Position numbers and translations under genes: made by a program | Notes under the pieces: generated by a model | What the model was told of the DNA's origin: nothing | The model's database searches: none | What the model saw: only the letters and a program-made list of their open reading frames with translations | Source: Reyranella soli | GTDB lineage: Bacteria; Pseudomonadota; Alphaproteobacteria; Reyranellales; Reyranellaceae | Direction: 5' to 3' | Length of the DNA stretch: 64,000 nt | NCBI RefSeq assembly: GCF_007992495.1 | Contig: NZ_BKAJ01000076.1 | Coordinates: 1-64,000, forward strand | In this document: positions 50,139 to 59,189 of the stretch, one piece after another | Position numbering within the stretch: the stretch's first letter is position 1 | How the letters are laid out: every line of letters starts with the position of its first letter

Positions 50139-52799
50139 ATGGTTGAAGCTCCCGACCACACGCGCCCTTCACCCGATGCGCTGCTGAAGGCGGCCGAGAG
50201 GGAAGGGCGCGGCAAGCTGAAGATCTTCCTCGGCGCCGCGCCCGGTGTGGGCAAGACCTACGAGATGCTGTCCGCCGCGCGACGGCGCAAGGCCGAGGGC
50301 GTCGACGTCGTCGCCGGTCTCGTCGAGACGCACGGCCGCGCCGAGACCGAGGCGCAGATGGTCGGGCTGGAGATCGTGCCGCGCCGCAAGGTCGAGTACC
50401 GGGGCCGCACGCTCGACGAGATGGACATCGACGCCGTCCTGAAGCGGCGCCCGCAGCTCGTGCTAGTCGACGAGCTCGCCCATACCAATGCCGAGGGCAG
50501 CCGCCATCCCAAGCGCTACATGGATGTCGAGGAACTGCTCACCGCCGGCATCGACGTCTATTCGACCTTGAACGTGCAGCACATCGAGAGCCTGAACGAC
50601 GTGGTGGCGCGCATCACCCGCATCCGCGTGCGCGAGACCGTGCCCGATCGTCTTCTCAATGCCGCCGACGAGATCGAACTGGTCGACCTGACGCCCGCCG
50701 ACCTGATCGGTCGCCTGAACGAGGGCAAGGTCTATGTCCGCGAGCAGGCGCAACGTGCGCTGCGCCACTACTTCTCGCCGGGCAACCTGACGGCGCTGCG
50801 CGAGCTGGCGTTGCGCCGCACCGCCGAACGCGTCGACGAGCAGATGCTGAGCTACATGCGCGAGCACGCCATCGCCGGCCCGTGGGCCGCGGGCGAGCGC
50901 GTGATCGTCTGCCTCGATCCCAGTCCCGCCGCCGCCAACGCCGTGCGTGCCGCCAAGCGCACCGCGGACGGGCTCGATGCCGAGCTGATCGCCCTCTATG
51001 TCGAGACCGACCGGCACGCGACCCTGTCCGAGGTCGAGCGCGGGCATCTCGCTGAAGCGATGCGGCTCGCCGAGCGGCTGGGTGCGGAGATCGTGACCCT
51101 GCCCGGACGCTCGGTGGTCGAGGAGATCCTGGCCTTCGCCCGCTCGCGCAACGCCACGCGAGTGGTCCTGGGCAAGTCCCAGCGCTCGCGCTGGTTCGAA
51201 TTGCGCCACGGCTCGGTCGTCGACGATCTGGTGCGCAGCAGCTCGGGCCTCGCGGTCGAAGTCGTGTCGGCGGAGCAAGGGAAGAGCTCGAGCGCGTCGC
51301 CCGACTGGCTGCGCAACGTGCCGTTGTCGCCGGGACCTTACCTTGAGGGCACCCTCACCACGGCGGTAGCGACGGCGGTCGGCGTCGCGATCGACCGGCT
51401 GATCGTCCTTCCCAACATCTCGCTGGTCTTCGTCGTGCCGGTCTTGGTCGCGGCAGCGCGGCATGGCCTGGTGCCGTCGCTCTGGGTCTCGGCATTGAGC
51501 GTGCTCGCCTACAACTTCTTCTTCCTGCCGCCGCTCTACGAATTCACGATCCGCGACCCGGCCAATATCGTGGCGCTGTTCTTCTTCATGGTCGTGGCCG
51601 TCGTGGCGAGCGCGCTCGCCGCCCGCACGCGCTCGCAGACCGAATCGGCCCGTCGCGAGGCGCGCACCACCGCCGAACTCTACGCCTTCAGCCGCAAGAT
51701 CGCAGGCGTCATGGATCTCTACGACCTGCTGTGGACCATCGTCACACACCTGGCCCGGCTTCTGAACGCGGAGATCGTGGTCCTCATGCCCGACGAAGGC
51801 CGGCTCGAGAGCCGCGCCGCCTTTCCGCCCGACAGCGAGTTCACCGACGCCGACCTGGCGGCGGCGCGCTGGTCGTGGGACGCCGATCATCCGACGGGCA
51901 GGGGCACCGACACCTTGCCCGGCGGCCGCTGGCTTTTCGTGCCCATCCGCACCGTCCGCGGACTGGTTGGCGTGATCGGCGTGCTGGCGCTCAAGGAGGG
52001 GCGCGAGCTCAGTGCCGCCGACCGCCGACTGCTCGACGCCGTGGGCAACCAGGCCGCCATCGCCATCGAGCGCATGACCTTGGCGACCGACATCGACCAG
52101 GCGCGGCTGGGCGAGGAACGCGAACGCTTGCGCTCGTCCATGCTCACCTCGGTGAGCCATGACCTGCGTACGCCGCTCGCCTCGATCATCGGCGCGCTGT
52201 CCAGCCTCAAGAGCTATCGCGACCGCTACGACCAGCCGACCCGCGACGAGCTTCTCGGGACTGCGCTGAGCGAAGCCGAGCGGCTCGATCGTTTCGTCGG
52301 CAACCTTCTGGACATGACGCGGCTCGATGCCGGCGCCATCGTGCCCAAAAAGGAGTCGGTCGATGCCGGCGACCTCATTTCCACGGTTCTGCGCCGGGCG
52401 GCGCCCCTGCTGCAGGATCGGCAGGTCACGACCTCGATCGAGCCGGGCTTGCCGCCCTTGTCGCTCGATTTCGTGCTGGCCGAGCAGGTCCTGTTCAACC
52501 TTCTGGACAATGCCGCCAAGTATTCGCCGGAGGGTGGGCGCATCGAGATCGACGCGAGGCGCGCCGGCGGGCGCGTCGAGATCGTCGTGCGCGACGAGGG
52601 GCCGGGCATCGCCGCCGAGGCGCTGGACCGGATCTTCGACAAGTTCTATCGCGCCGATGATGGCGACCGGCGGCGCGCTGGCACGGGTCTCGGCCTCGCC
52701 ATCGCCAAGGGGTTCGTCGAGGTCCAGGGTGGTACACTGGCCGGCCGCAATCGCGGCGATCGCAGCGGGGCGGAATTCGTGGTGAGCTGGCCGGTATGA
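50139..52799 (+). CDS. kdpD: Osmosensitive potassium channel sensor kinase KdpD
   Basis: An 886-residue sensor kinase. In order: the KdpD domain with Walker A GAAPGVGKT (residues 32-40) and VDELAHTNAEGSRHPKRYMD; a universal-stress-like domain; four helices (DUF4118; ISLVFVVPVLVAAARHG, NIVALFFFMVVAVVASALA); a GAF domain; and a histidine kinase with His674 in TSVSHDLRTPLAS, plus GTGLGLAIAKGFV. It senses low potassium or osmotic change and phosphorylates KdpE. Its stop overlaps the kdpE start (ATGA). Confidence 0.95.
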   Translation: MVEAPDHTRPSPDALLKAAEREGRGKLKIFLGAAPGVGKTYEMLSAARRRKAEGVDVVAGLVETHGRAETEAQMVGLEIVPRRKVEYRGRTLDEMDIDAVLKRRPQLVLVDELAHTNAEGSRHPKRYMDVEELLTAGIDVYSTLNVQHIESLNDVVARITRIRVRETVPDRLLNAADEIELVDLTPADLIGRLNEGKVYVREQAQRALRHYFSPGNLTALRELALRRTAERVDEQMLSYMREHAIAGPWAAGERVIVCLDPSPAAANAVRAAKRTADGLDAELIALYVETDRHATLSEVERGHLAEAMRLAERLGAEIVTLPGRSVVEEILAFARSRNATRVVLGKSQRSRWFELRHGSVVDDLVRSSSGLAVEVVSAEQGKSSSASPDWLRNVPLSPGPYLEGTLTTAVATAVGVAIDRLIVLPNISLVFVVPVLVAAARHGLVPSLWVSALSVLAYNFFFLPPLYEFTIRDPANIVALFFFMVVAVVASALAARTRSQTESARREARTTAELYAFSRKIAGVMDLYDLLWTIVTHLARLLNAEIVVLMPDEGRLESRAAFPPDSEFTDADLAAARWSWDADHPTGRGTDTLPGGRWLFVPIRTVRGLVGVIGVLALKEGRELSAADRRLLDAVGNQAAIAIERMTLATDIDQARLGEERERLRSSMLTSVSHDLRTPLASIIGALSSLKSYRDRYDQPTRDELLGTALSEAERLDRFVGNLLDMTRLDAGAIVPKKESVDAGDLISTVLRRAAPLLQDRQVTTSIEPGLPPLSLDFVLAEQVLFNLLDNAAKYSPEGGRIEIDARRAGGRVEIVVRDEGPGIAAEALDRIFDKFYRADDGDRRRAGTGLGLAIAKGFVEVQGGTLAGRNRGDRSGAEFVVSWPV

Positions 52800-53479
52800 C
52801 GACCAACGAGGTTACGATCCTGATCGTCGAGGACGATCCGCCGATCCGCCGACTGCTGCGCACGACGCTGGGTGCGCACGACTATCGCACACACGAGGCG
52901 GCGACGGGCGCAGAGGCGCTGTCGCTGCTGCGCCATCATCGGCCCGACCTGGTGCTACTCGATCTCGGCCTGCCCGACATCGACGGCCTGGTGCTGATCG
53001 GCCGCGTCCGCGAAATCTCGCCGGTGCCGATCGTCGTGCTGTCGAGCCGCGGCGAGGAGGCGGCCAAGGTGGCTGCCCTCGACGCCGGCGCCGACGACTA
53101 CGTCACCAAGCCGTTCGGCGCCGACGAGCTGATGGCCCGCCTGCGCGCGGCGCTGCGGCACCGGCTGCAGGAGCAGGGGGCTGAGCGCGCCTTCACCAGC
53201 GGTGATCTCTCGATCGACCTGGTGCGCCGACTGGTGAAGCGCGGCGCCGAGGACATCAAGCTCTCGCCCAAGGAGTACGACATCCTGGAACAGCTCGCGA
53301 TCCATGCCGGCAAGGTGCTGACGCACAAGCACCTGCTGCGCGAGGTGTGGCGCGACGAATCGGTCGATCCGCAGTATCTGCGCGTCTATGTCCGGCAGTT
53401 GCGCCAGAAGGTCGAAGCCGACCCCTCGACGCCGCGGCATGTGCTGACCGAGCCCGGGGTCGGCTATCGCCTGGTCTGA
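52796..53479 (+). CDS. kdpE: Response regulator KdpE
   Basis: A 227-residue OmpR-family regulator. The receiver domain has phospho-Asp56 in LLDLGLPDIDG and Lys in YVTKPFGADEL. The C-terminal winged helix shows LSPKEYDILEQLAIHAGKVL and LRVYVRQLRQKVEADPS. It probably binds the tandem 11-bp repeats upstream of kup copy 2, the porin and the kdp leader genes; that link is inferred from spacing only. Confidence 0.95.
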   Translation: MTTNEVTILIVEDDPPIRRLLRTTLGAHDYRTHEAATGAEALSLLRHHRPDLVLLDLGLPDIDGLVLIGRVREISPVPIVVLSSRGEEAAKVAALDAGADDYVTKPFGADELMARLRAALRHRLQEQGAERAFTSGDLSIDLVRRLVKRGAEDIKLSPKEYDILEQLAIHAGKVLTHKHLLREVWRDESVDPQYLRVYVRQLRQKVEADPSTPRHVLTEPGVGYRLV

Positions 53480-53485
53480 CCAGAT

Positions 53486-53502
53486 TGCCAGCACTGCTGG
53501 CA
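53486..53502 (+). terminator. Palindrome after kdpE
   Basis: TGCCAGCACTGCTGGCA is a perfect 8-1-8 palindrome starting 7 bases after the kdpE stop. As RNA it would fold with a 5-base loop; no T run follows. It probably marks the end of the kdp transcript. Confidence 0.4.
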
Positions 53503-53873
53503 CCGATGCTCAACCTCGAAAAGTTTTTGCGCCCTTTAGCCCCTTATGGCGCGCAAAAACTAGAACCGTAGTTGATTTTCTAAAGCACTTAAGTTATATA
53601 GACCTCGCGCTCGCCTCCCGGCGGCTCTGCTCTATGCATGGTTCATTCTGCGGGTCTGCCGAAATTCGGCGAAATTCACGCTGACCAGCGGTCGACGCGC
53701 TGCTGGCTTTCCGTCATCGATCTCACCCAATGCGACAGCCCTATTGGTAGTGGGTTGGCTTCCGAGGCACCGCTATGAACTCTGGCGGAAACGTCGGAAA
53801 CCCCCGGAAACCTCCACCGACAATGACGTCATTGCATGCACTGCCGACTGGCCCAAGTCACCGCGCCACCAGG
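53503..53873. other. Low-GC intergenic gap with a perfect inverted repeat
   Basis: About 370 bases without a convincing gene, clearly less GC-rich than the surroundings. AGTTTTTGCGC (53522-53532) and GCGCAAAAACT (53551-53561) are perfect 11-bp arms 18 bases apart, followed by an AT-rich stretch (AAGTTATATAG). A 66-residue frame from 53744, containing WRKRRKPPETSTDNDV, has no ribosome site and may be a remnant. This could be a scar of a lost element. Confidence 0.5.
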
Positions 53874-54821
53874 CTAGGCGGCGTGCGCCGTGGCGCGGCG
53901 GGCGGCCGCGAGGCGCGCCGCCTCCTTCTCCTCCAGCACGCTGACGGTCTCGAGCACGCGGCGCAGCTTGCGGTCGAAGGTGGGGCTGAGCGGCGTCAAC
54001 GGCAGTCGCAGGCCGTCGCCCATCAGGCCGAGCACGCTCAGCGCCCGCTTCAGCGGAATGGGATTGGCCTCGAGGAACAGCGCCTCATGCAAGGGCGCCA
54101 GGATCTGGTCGAACCAGCGGACCTCGGCCTCCAGCTTCTCGTCGCAAGCCGCATGCAGCGCCGCCAACAAGGCGGGGGCCACGTTGGCCGTCACCGAGAT
54201 GCAGCCGTCGCCGCCAGCCAGGCGGAAGGCCGACTGGCTGGCATCGTCGCCCGACAGCAGCAGGAAATCCGGCCCCAAACGGCGGCGCAGACGCGCGACC
54301 CGCGGAATGTCGCCGGTGGCGTCCTTCAGGCCGACGATGCGCGGCAACTCGGCCAGGCGACGCACCGTGACGTCGTCGAGGGCGCAGCCGGTGCGCGCCG
54401 GCACGTCGTAGAGCATGATCGGCAGGCCGGTCGCGTCGTGGATGGTGCGGAAGTGCATCATCATGCCGGCCTGGCTGGGTTTCAGATAGCAGGGCGTGAC
54501 GCAGAGCAACGCCGAGGCGCCGGCGCGTTCGGCCGAGCGCGCGAGCTCGACTGCCGCGGCAGTGTTGTTGCTGCCGGCGCCGGCGATCACCGGCACGCGT
54601 CCGGCGGCAGCCGCGACGGTGATCGCCACGACCTGGTGATGCTCCTCGGCCGTCAGCAACGGCGCCTCGCCGGTGGTGCCGCACGGCACCAGCGCGGCGA
54701 TGCCGCGATCGATCAACCGCTTGCAGAAGGCGTCCAGGGCCACGAGGTCGACGCGGCCCATGCGGTAGGGCGTGGGGAGCGCGGCGCTTGCGCCGCGGCA
54801 ACGAAGGGTGAGCGGGTTCAT
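53874..54821 (-). CDS. DapA/NanA family aldolase
   Basis: A 315-residue class I aldolase of the dihydrodipicolinate synthase family. Visible marks: PCGTTGEAPLLTAEEHHQVV, the Tyr in LYDVPARTG, and the Schiff-base Lys in IVGLKDATGD. It could be DapA, but no lysine genes adjoin it, and other members act on sugar acids or hydroxyproline derivatives. ATG 54821 has GAGGAG 8 bases upstream; the longer frame is antisense to other genes. Confidence 0.87.
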   Translation of the reverse strand: MNPLTLRCRGASAALPTPYRMGRVDLVALDAFCKRLIDRGIAALVPCGTTGEAPLLTAEEHHQVVAITVAAAAGRVPVIAGAGSNNTAAAVELARSAERAGASALLCVTPCYLKPSQAGMMMHFRTIHDATGLPIMLYDVPARTGCALDDVTVRRLAELPRIVGLKDATGDIPRVARLRRRLGPDFLLLSGDDASQSAFRLAGGDGCISVTANVAPALLAALHAACDEKLEAEVRWFDQILAPLHEALFLEANPIPLKRALSVLGLMGDGLRLPLTPLSPTFDRKLRRVLETVSVLEEKEAARLAAARRATAHAA

Positions 54822-54832
54822 GATGGGTCTCC

Positions 54833-54994
54833 TCAAGGTGAGATCTTGTCCAGAAGGTTCACGACGACCTCGCGGTCGCCATGGCGGTATTCGAAGACGA
54901 AGTAGCGCGTGCCCAGCACGGCCACCGAGACGACGGCGAGGCAGAGGATGGCGAGCGTGCCCCGGGCGGCAGCTCTCACACGCCGGGCGCGCAT
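54833..54994 (-). CDS. Small single-pass membrane protein, unknown
   Basis: A 53-residue protein with a basic N-terminus (MRARRVRAAARG), one helix (TLAILCLAVVSVAVLG) and a charged C-terminus (RYFVFEYRHGDREVVVNLLD). Its ATG follows directly on the TAG of the upstream gene, giving strict pairing, and it ends 12 bases before the aldolase start. A positive N-terminus predicts an outward tail. I do not recognise the family. Confidence 0.65.
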   Translation of the reverse strand: MRARRVRAAARGTLAILCLAVVSVAVLGTRYFVFEYRHGDREVVVNLLDKISP

Positions 54995-55459
54995 CTAGGC
55001 CGCCGTCGCGAGTTTCGGCGCGGGCGCCAGCACCAGCCGGCGCGCCGCATGATCGAACGAGACGATGTCGAGGCCGGCTGCCAGCGCGCGATGGCGCACC
55101 GCGGCGAGCGCGCTGCGCCAGGCGCAGGCTGCCCCCTCCAGCACCACGCGGCCGCGCTTGCCGGTGCGCCAGCGCGCCGCCCGCAAGGCCTCGTCGAGCT
55201 CGCGCTCGTCCTGCAGGTCGACGATCCAGGCGAGATCGACCGGCTCGCAGTCGGGGGCGGGGCTGCCGGGACGCAGGCTGCGCACGCCCTCGCATCCGCG
55301 CCGCAGCAACGCCACGACGAAGGGCAGGGTATGGTGTCCAATGACGGCGACGTGAGCGTTTGGCGGCAAGTGTGCGATCGCCATCACGCGATCGGCGTCG
55401 TCGGACACCAGGCTAGACGGAGGTTCGCCTTCCGCTTGGCGGTCAGTGGTCTGGTACAT
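54995..55459 (-). CDS. Unknown Rossmann-like protein
   Basis: A 154-residue soluble protein I cannot assign. Alternating hydrophobic strands (AHVAVIGHHTLPFVVALLRR, VDLAWIVDLQDERELDEAL, RGRVVLEGAACAWRSAL) suggest a nucleotide-binding-like alpha/beta fold without a clear glycine-rich loop, like a reduced methyltransferase. It is the first gene of a three-gene minus-strand unit with the small membrane protein and the aldolase. Confidence 0.6.
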   Translation of the reverse strand: MYQTTDRQAEGEPPSSLVSDDADRVMAIAHLPPNAHVAVIGHHTLPFVVALLRRGCEGVRSLRPGSPAPDCEPVDLAWIVDLQDERELDEALRAARWRTGKRGRVVLEGAACAWRSALAAVRHRALAAGLDIVSFDHAARRLVLAPAPKLATAA

Positions 55460-55712
55460 GATGACTCCTTTTCACTCCTCGATCGGGTTCGTTGCGGCGC
55501 GCGTCTTCGCCAGGTGGATCGATGTGGCCCGGCAGGCCTGCACAGCAGGCGAAAACCGTGGCCAGGAAGAAGGTGCGCAAAGCAGCAAGGCTCCGCTGAA
55601 CACCTGGGAGATAGGTCCGCGAGCCGTAGGGTTTCGAGAGGGAGCAAGGGCCAGGCACATAGCCGCGGCATAAGAAAAACGGCTAGGCTCCGCCCTTCAC
55701 CAGGAGGGAACG

Positions 55713-56105
55713 ATGGCCGAGAGTGAGAACTACAAGAAGGGTACCGAAATCCGCCGCAAGCTGATGGGCGAGAAGTACGCCGACGCGATGAACAAGTCGG
55801 TCTATGCCGATCCGATGATGCAGAAGTTCGGCGACTACGCCCGCGAGGCGGTGTTCGGTATGCTGTGGTCCAGGCCCGGCCTCGACCTCAAAACCAGAGC
55901 GCTGATCTGCGTGATCTCCGACACCGCCCAGGCGCGCTGGCCGGAACTCGCCATCCATCTGCGCATGGCGCGCAACCAGGGCTGGACGGAGGACGAATTG
56001 TCCGAGGCGCTGCTGCATCTCGGCGGCTATATCGGATTGCCGTCGGTGCGCGAGGCGCTGCTGACGGCGAAGGAAGTGTTCGAAGAGATGCGGCACGAAA
56101 AATAG
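55713..56105 (+). CDS. Carboxymuconolactone decarboxylase-like protein (PcaC-like)
   Basis: A 130-residue helical protein of the CMD/AhpD superfamily. The segment FGMLWSRPGLDLKTRALICV and the late WPELAIHLRMARNQGWTEDE and YIGLPSVREALLTAKEVF match PcaC. No CxxC pair of AhpD peroxidases is present. Protocatechuate genes do not adjoin, so a role in beta-ketoadipate metabolism is uncertain. AGGAGGG stands 5 bases before its ATG. Confidence 0.85.
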   Translation: MAESENYKKGTEIRRKLMGEKYADAMNKSVYADPMMQKFGDYAREAVFGMLWSRPGLDLKTRALICVISDTAQARWPELAIHLRMARNQGWTEDELSEALLHLGGYIGLPSVREALLTAKEVFEEMRHEK

Positions 56106-56119
56106 GCCGCGACCTTTTT

Positions 56120-56142
56120 CCTCCCCCGTATGACGGGGGAGG
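56120..56142. repeat. Family A repeat, single hairpin
   Basis: CCTCCCCC-GTATGAC-GGGGGAGG: one perfect 8-bp hairpin 15 bases after the PcaC-like stop. It is identical in the arms to units of the larger elements at 6735 and 39230. As it stands between two plus-strand genes it may shape the transcript end. Confidence 0.75.
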
Positions 56143-56166
56143 AATCTGAGAGTTGAGGACGAGCCA

Positions 56167-57081
56167 ATGGTGTTGATGACGACGAGCGATCTGCCCCTCA
56201 AGCGGATCGCCCGTGGCAAGGTGCGTGATGTCTACGAGGTCGACGGTGACCGGCTGCTGCTGGTCGCCACCGACCGTGTCAGCGCCTACGACGTGGTGAT
56301 GGCCGAGCCGATTCCGATGAAGGGCGCGGTGCTGACCCAGACCAGCGCCTGGTGGTTCCGCCAGCTCGAGGGCGTCGTGCAGCATCACATGATCGCGGCC
56401 GACGCCGACGCCATCATCGCCCAGGTGCCGGCGCTCAGGCCGCACCGTGCCGAGATCGCCGGCCGCGCCATGCTCTGTCGGCGCGGCACGGTGTTCCCCA
56501 TCGAATGCGTGATCCGCGGCTATCTCTCGGGCTCGGCGTGGCGGGAATATGCCAAGGCCGGCACGCTCGCCGGCGAGACGCTGCCCGGCGGCCTCAAGGA
56601 AAGCGGCCGGCTCGATCCGCCGATCTTCAGCCCCGCCACCAAGGCCGAGAGCGGCCACGACGAGAACATCACCGTCAGCCAGATGGCCAAGGTGCTGGGC
56701 CAGGACGTCACCGCCGAGCTCGAACGGCTGACCCGCGTCGTCTACACCAAGGGCCGCGACGTCGCCCTGAAGCAGGGCATCATCATCGCTGACACCAAGT
56801 TCGAGTTCGGCCGCACCAAAGCCGGCGAGATCCTGCTGATCGACGAGGTCATGACGCCCGACAGCTCGCGCTTCTGGCCGCTCGACGGCTATGCGCCCGG
56901 CAAGCCGCAGCCCAGCTTCGACAAGCAGCCCCTGCGCGACTGGCTCGACGTCGAGCGCCATGCCGGCCGCTGGAACGGCGACGCGCCGGCGCCCAAGCTG
57001 CCGACCGAAGTCGTCGACGCCACCAGCAAGCGTTATCTCGAGGCCTATCGCCGCCTGACCGGCGCCGAGCTCGCGGTGTGA
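56167..57081 (+). CDS. purC: Phosphoribosylaminoimidazole-succinocarboxamide synthase
   Basis: A 304-residue SAICAR synthase, joining CAIR and aspartate with ATP in purine synthesis. Marks: ARGKVRDVYEVDGDRLLLVA, ATDRVSAYDVVMAEPIPMKG, IECVIRGYLSGSAWREY and LIDEVMTPDSSRFWP. This is the longer form (near 300) rather than the 235-250-residue form common in bacteria. ATG 56167 follows GAGGACGAG; ATG 56176 is possible. The stop overlaps the next start (GTGA). No other pur genes adjoin. Confidence 0.95.
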   Translation: MVLMTTSDLPLKRIARGKVRDVYEVDGDRLLLVATDRVSAYDVVMAEPIPMKGAVLTQTSAWWFRQLEGVVQHHMIAADADAIIAQVPALRPHRAEIAGRAMLCRRGTVFPIECVIRGYLSGSAWREYAKAGTLAGETLPGGLKESGRLDPPIFSPATKAESGHDENITVSQMAKVLGQDVTAELERLTRVVYTKGRDVALKQGIIIADTKFEFGRTKAGEILLIDEVMTPDSSRFWPLDGYAPGKPQPSFDKQPLRDWLDVERHAGRWNGDAPAPKLPTEVVDATSKRYLEAYRRLTGAELAV

Positions 57082-57914
57082 GCGACGAGGCCCAACGCTG
57101 GCGCGAGCTGAACCGCGCCAACTGGGACGAGCGGACCAGGATCCATCTCGGGCCGGGCAGCGACTATGACCTCGCGTCATTGCGCTCGGGCGGCGGCAAG
57201 CTTCATCCGATCGAGGACGCCGAGCTCGGCGACGTGCGCGGCCTTCGCGTGCTGCACCTGCAATGCCACTTTGGCGTCGACACGCTGAAGCTCGCGCAGC
57301 GTGGCGCCTCGGTCGTCGGGCTCGATTTCTCGCCGGCCGCGATCGAGGCCGCCCGTGGCCTGGCGACGGAACTCGGCCTTGCCGCGTCGGCGCGCTTCGT
57401 ATTGGCCGATCTCTACGATGCGCCGACGGCGATCCCCGAGCCCGCATCGTTCGACCGCGTGTTCGTGACGTGGGGCGCCACCACCTGGCTGCCCGATATC
57501 CGGCGCTGGGCCGCGATCGTCGCGTCGTTCCTCAAGCCCGGCGGCCGGCTCTACTACGCGGATGCTCATCCTGCGGCCTATGTCTTCGACGACGAGGCGC
57601 GGCTGCCTGACGGAAGGCCTGGCTACTTCGCGCCCTATCTCGGCCGCCAGCCGATCGTGCTGGTCGATCCCAGGGACTATGCCGACCCCTCGGCGCGGCT
57701 GGCGAATGCCACCCATGTCGAATGGTTGCACCCGGTTTCCGACATCCTCGGCAGCCTCATAGAGGCCGGTCTCTCGCTCGACTGGCTGCACGAGCACGCC
57801 CAGGTGCCGTGGCGCATGTTCCAGATGCTGGTGAAGAAGGACGACGGCGACTGGCATTGGCCGGACAAGCCGTGGCTGCCGCTGGCGCTTTCGCTTCAGG
57901 CGACGCGGCGCTGA
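57078..57914 (+). CDS. Class I SAM-dependent methyltransferase
   Basis: A 278-residue protein. The SAM-binding motif is VLHLQCHFGVDTLKLAQRGA, followed by VVGLDFSPAAIEAARGLA. It opens WRELNRANWDERTRIHLGPG, typical of a small-molecule methyltransferase subfamily. Its GTG start overlaps the purC stop, so it is cotranslated. The substrate is unknown. The stop abuts the convergent gene that follows. Confidence 0.88.
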   Translation: MSDEAQRWRELNRANWDERTRIHLGPGSDYDLASLRSGGGKLHPIEDAELGDVRGLRVLHLQCHFGVDTLKLAQRGASVVGLDFSPAAIEAARGLATELGLAASARFVLADLYDAPTAIPEPASFDRVFVTWGATTWLPDIRRWAAIVASFLKPGGRLYYADAHPAAYVFDDEARLPDGRPGYFAPYLGRQPIVLVDPRDYADPSARLANATHVEWLHPVSDILGSLIEAGLSLDWLHEHAQVPWRMFQMLVKKDDGDWHWPDKPWLPLALSLQATRR

Positions 57915-58196
57915 TCAGCTCCGCTTGGGCAGAGTGAAGCGCGCGTCGCGCAGCTTCTTCTCCAGCACGGGGATGCCCGCCGCCGTGTTACCGCGCTCGC
58001 AGTCGGATATCGCGTTCGCCGCCGCGACGTCAGGAAAGGTCCGGCCTTCGCCGGTATTGCCGAGGTAGCGGCGGTAGAGCGCCGAAAGCTCGGCGCAGTA
58101 GGCCATGTCATCTTTGGACGAGGTCGGAGCTTGGGCCTGCGCCTCTGCCGTCAGCGACAGGCAGAGGCCGATTGCGATGGAAAGCTTGGCGCGCAT
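57915..58196 (-). CDS. Small secreted protein, unknown
   Basis: A 93-residue protein with a clear signal peptide (KLSIAIGLCLSLTAEAQAQA) and a helical mature part holding two cysteines (AYCAELSALYRRYLGNTGEG, AISDCERGNTAAGIP). The pair may form a disulfide. It is a common type in alphaproteobacteria but has no known role. It ends directly at the stop of the convergent methyltransferase. Confidence 0.7.
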   Translation of the reverse strand: MRAKLSIAIGLCLSLTAEAQAQAPTSSKDDMAYCAELSALYRRYLGNTGEGRTFPDVAAANAISDCERGNTAAGIPVLEKKLRDARFTLPKRS

Positions 58197-58238
58197 GCCG
58201 CGTCGTACTGGGCGGCGGTGCGCGCGGCAAGCGTTCGA

Positions 58239-59144
58239 TCAGCCGCCGGCGGCGTGCTGGCGGCGCAGCTCCAGCCGCTCGCGCACCCAGAGATAGCCCG
58301 CGACCAGCGGCAGCCAGCCCAGCCAGCGCCCGGCCTCGAGGATGTACTCGCCGGTCTGGGTCGCCAGCAGGTAATCGACCTGCAGCTTCCAGACGCTCGC
58401 CGCCACCTCGAAGGCCAGCATCCACACCAGCACGCCCGGCAGGATGACGGTCAGCGGCTTCATCTGGTCGGACAGGCGCGCGGCGTACCAGGGGGCAAGC
58501 GAGATCGAGAAGATCAGGACGGCCGCGACCAGCTTGGTGGCGGGATGACCCTCGAACCACGGGCCGAGCAGCGGCTCGCGCACGACCATGGAGTAGCCGG
58601 TCCAGGCCAGCACCGCGCCGCCCAGCAGCACGACCGACGGGAAGCGGTCGACCAGCTTGATCACGAGCTGGCTGCCCCAGACGATGATGGGCACGCTGAT
58701 GGCAAGGCCCAGCACGATCAGCAGGATGCTGCCGTGCGCGGCGCCGCCGATCGCCAGCACGTTGTCGACGCCCATCACGGCGTCGGCGATCACGATGGTG
58801 CGGATGGCGCCGACGAAGCTGGTCGCCGGCCCCTTCACCAAGTGGTTCTCCGCGCTGTTCTCCTCCGGCGTGAGGAGCTTGCGGGCGATCCACACCAGGG
58901 CGATGCCGCCGGCCAGCATGAAGCCCGGCACATCGAGGATGTAGACGACCAGGATCGCCATCAAGGCGCGGATGGCGATGGCGCCGAAGGTGCCCCAGAA
59001 GATGACGCTACGCTGGGTGTCCTTGGGCAGGTTGCGCGCGACCAGGCCGATGATCAGGGCGTTGTCGCCTGCCAGGACCAGGTCGATGAGGACAATAGCC
59101 AACAGGGCCGAAAAGAATGCGGCCGAAAACAATTCGAGTTCCAC
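58239..59144 (-). CDS. TerC family integral membrane protein
   Basis: A 301-residue membrane protein with seven to nine helices. The TerC mark is IDLVLAGDNALIIGLVARNL at residues 20-40, with a repeat of the acidic helix in VIADAVMGVDNVLAIGGAAH. Paired Asp/Asn residues in these helices suggest a metal path. Members are linked to tellurite resistance or manganese export, often under a yybP-ykoY riboswitch; the short upstream region shows no such element that I can see. Confidence 0.88.
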   Translation of the reverse strand: MELELFSAAFFSALLAIVLIDLVLAGDNALIIGLVARNLPKDTQRSVIFWGTFGAIAIRALMAILVVYILDVPGFMLAGGIALVWIARKLLTPEENSAENHLVKGPATSFVGAIRTIVIADAVMGVDNVLAIGGAAHGSILLIVLGLAISVPIIVWGSQLVIKLVDRFPSVVLLGGAVLAWTGYSMVVREPLLGPWFEGHPATKLVAAVLIFSISLAPWYAARLSDQMKPLTVILPGVLVWMLAFEVAASVWKLQVDYLLATQTGEYILEAGRWLGWLPLVAGYLWVRERLELRRQHAAGG

Positions 59145-59189
59145 GACGAGTCTCCAACGAAAAAGGACGTTAAAACGGTTGTCTTTTCG

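Noticed and set aside
53522..53561. dif/Xer recombination site
   Set aside because: The inverted repeat arms are 18 bases apart and do not match the 11-6-11 XerCD layout.
55460..55712. Possible 4.5S/SRP-like RNA in the gap before the PcaC-like gene
   Set aside because: A stretch with GGCCAGGAAG and GCAGCAAGGC recalls the conserved loop, but the order and spacing do not fit the fold. A 71-residue minus-strand frame here also lacks a ribosome site.
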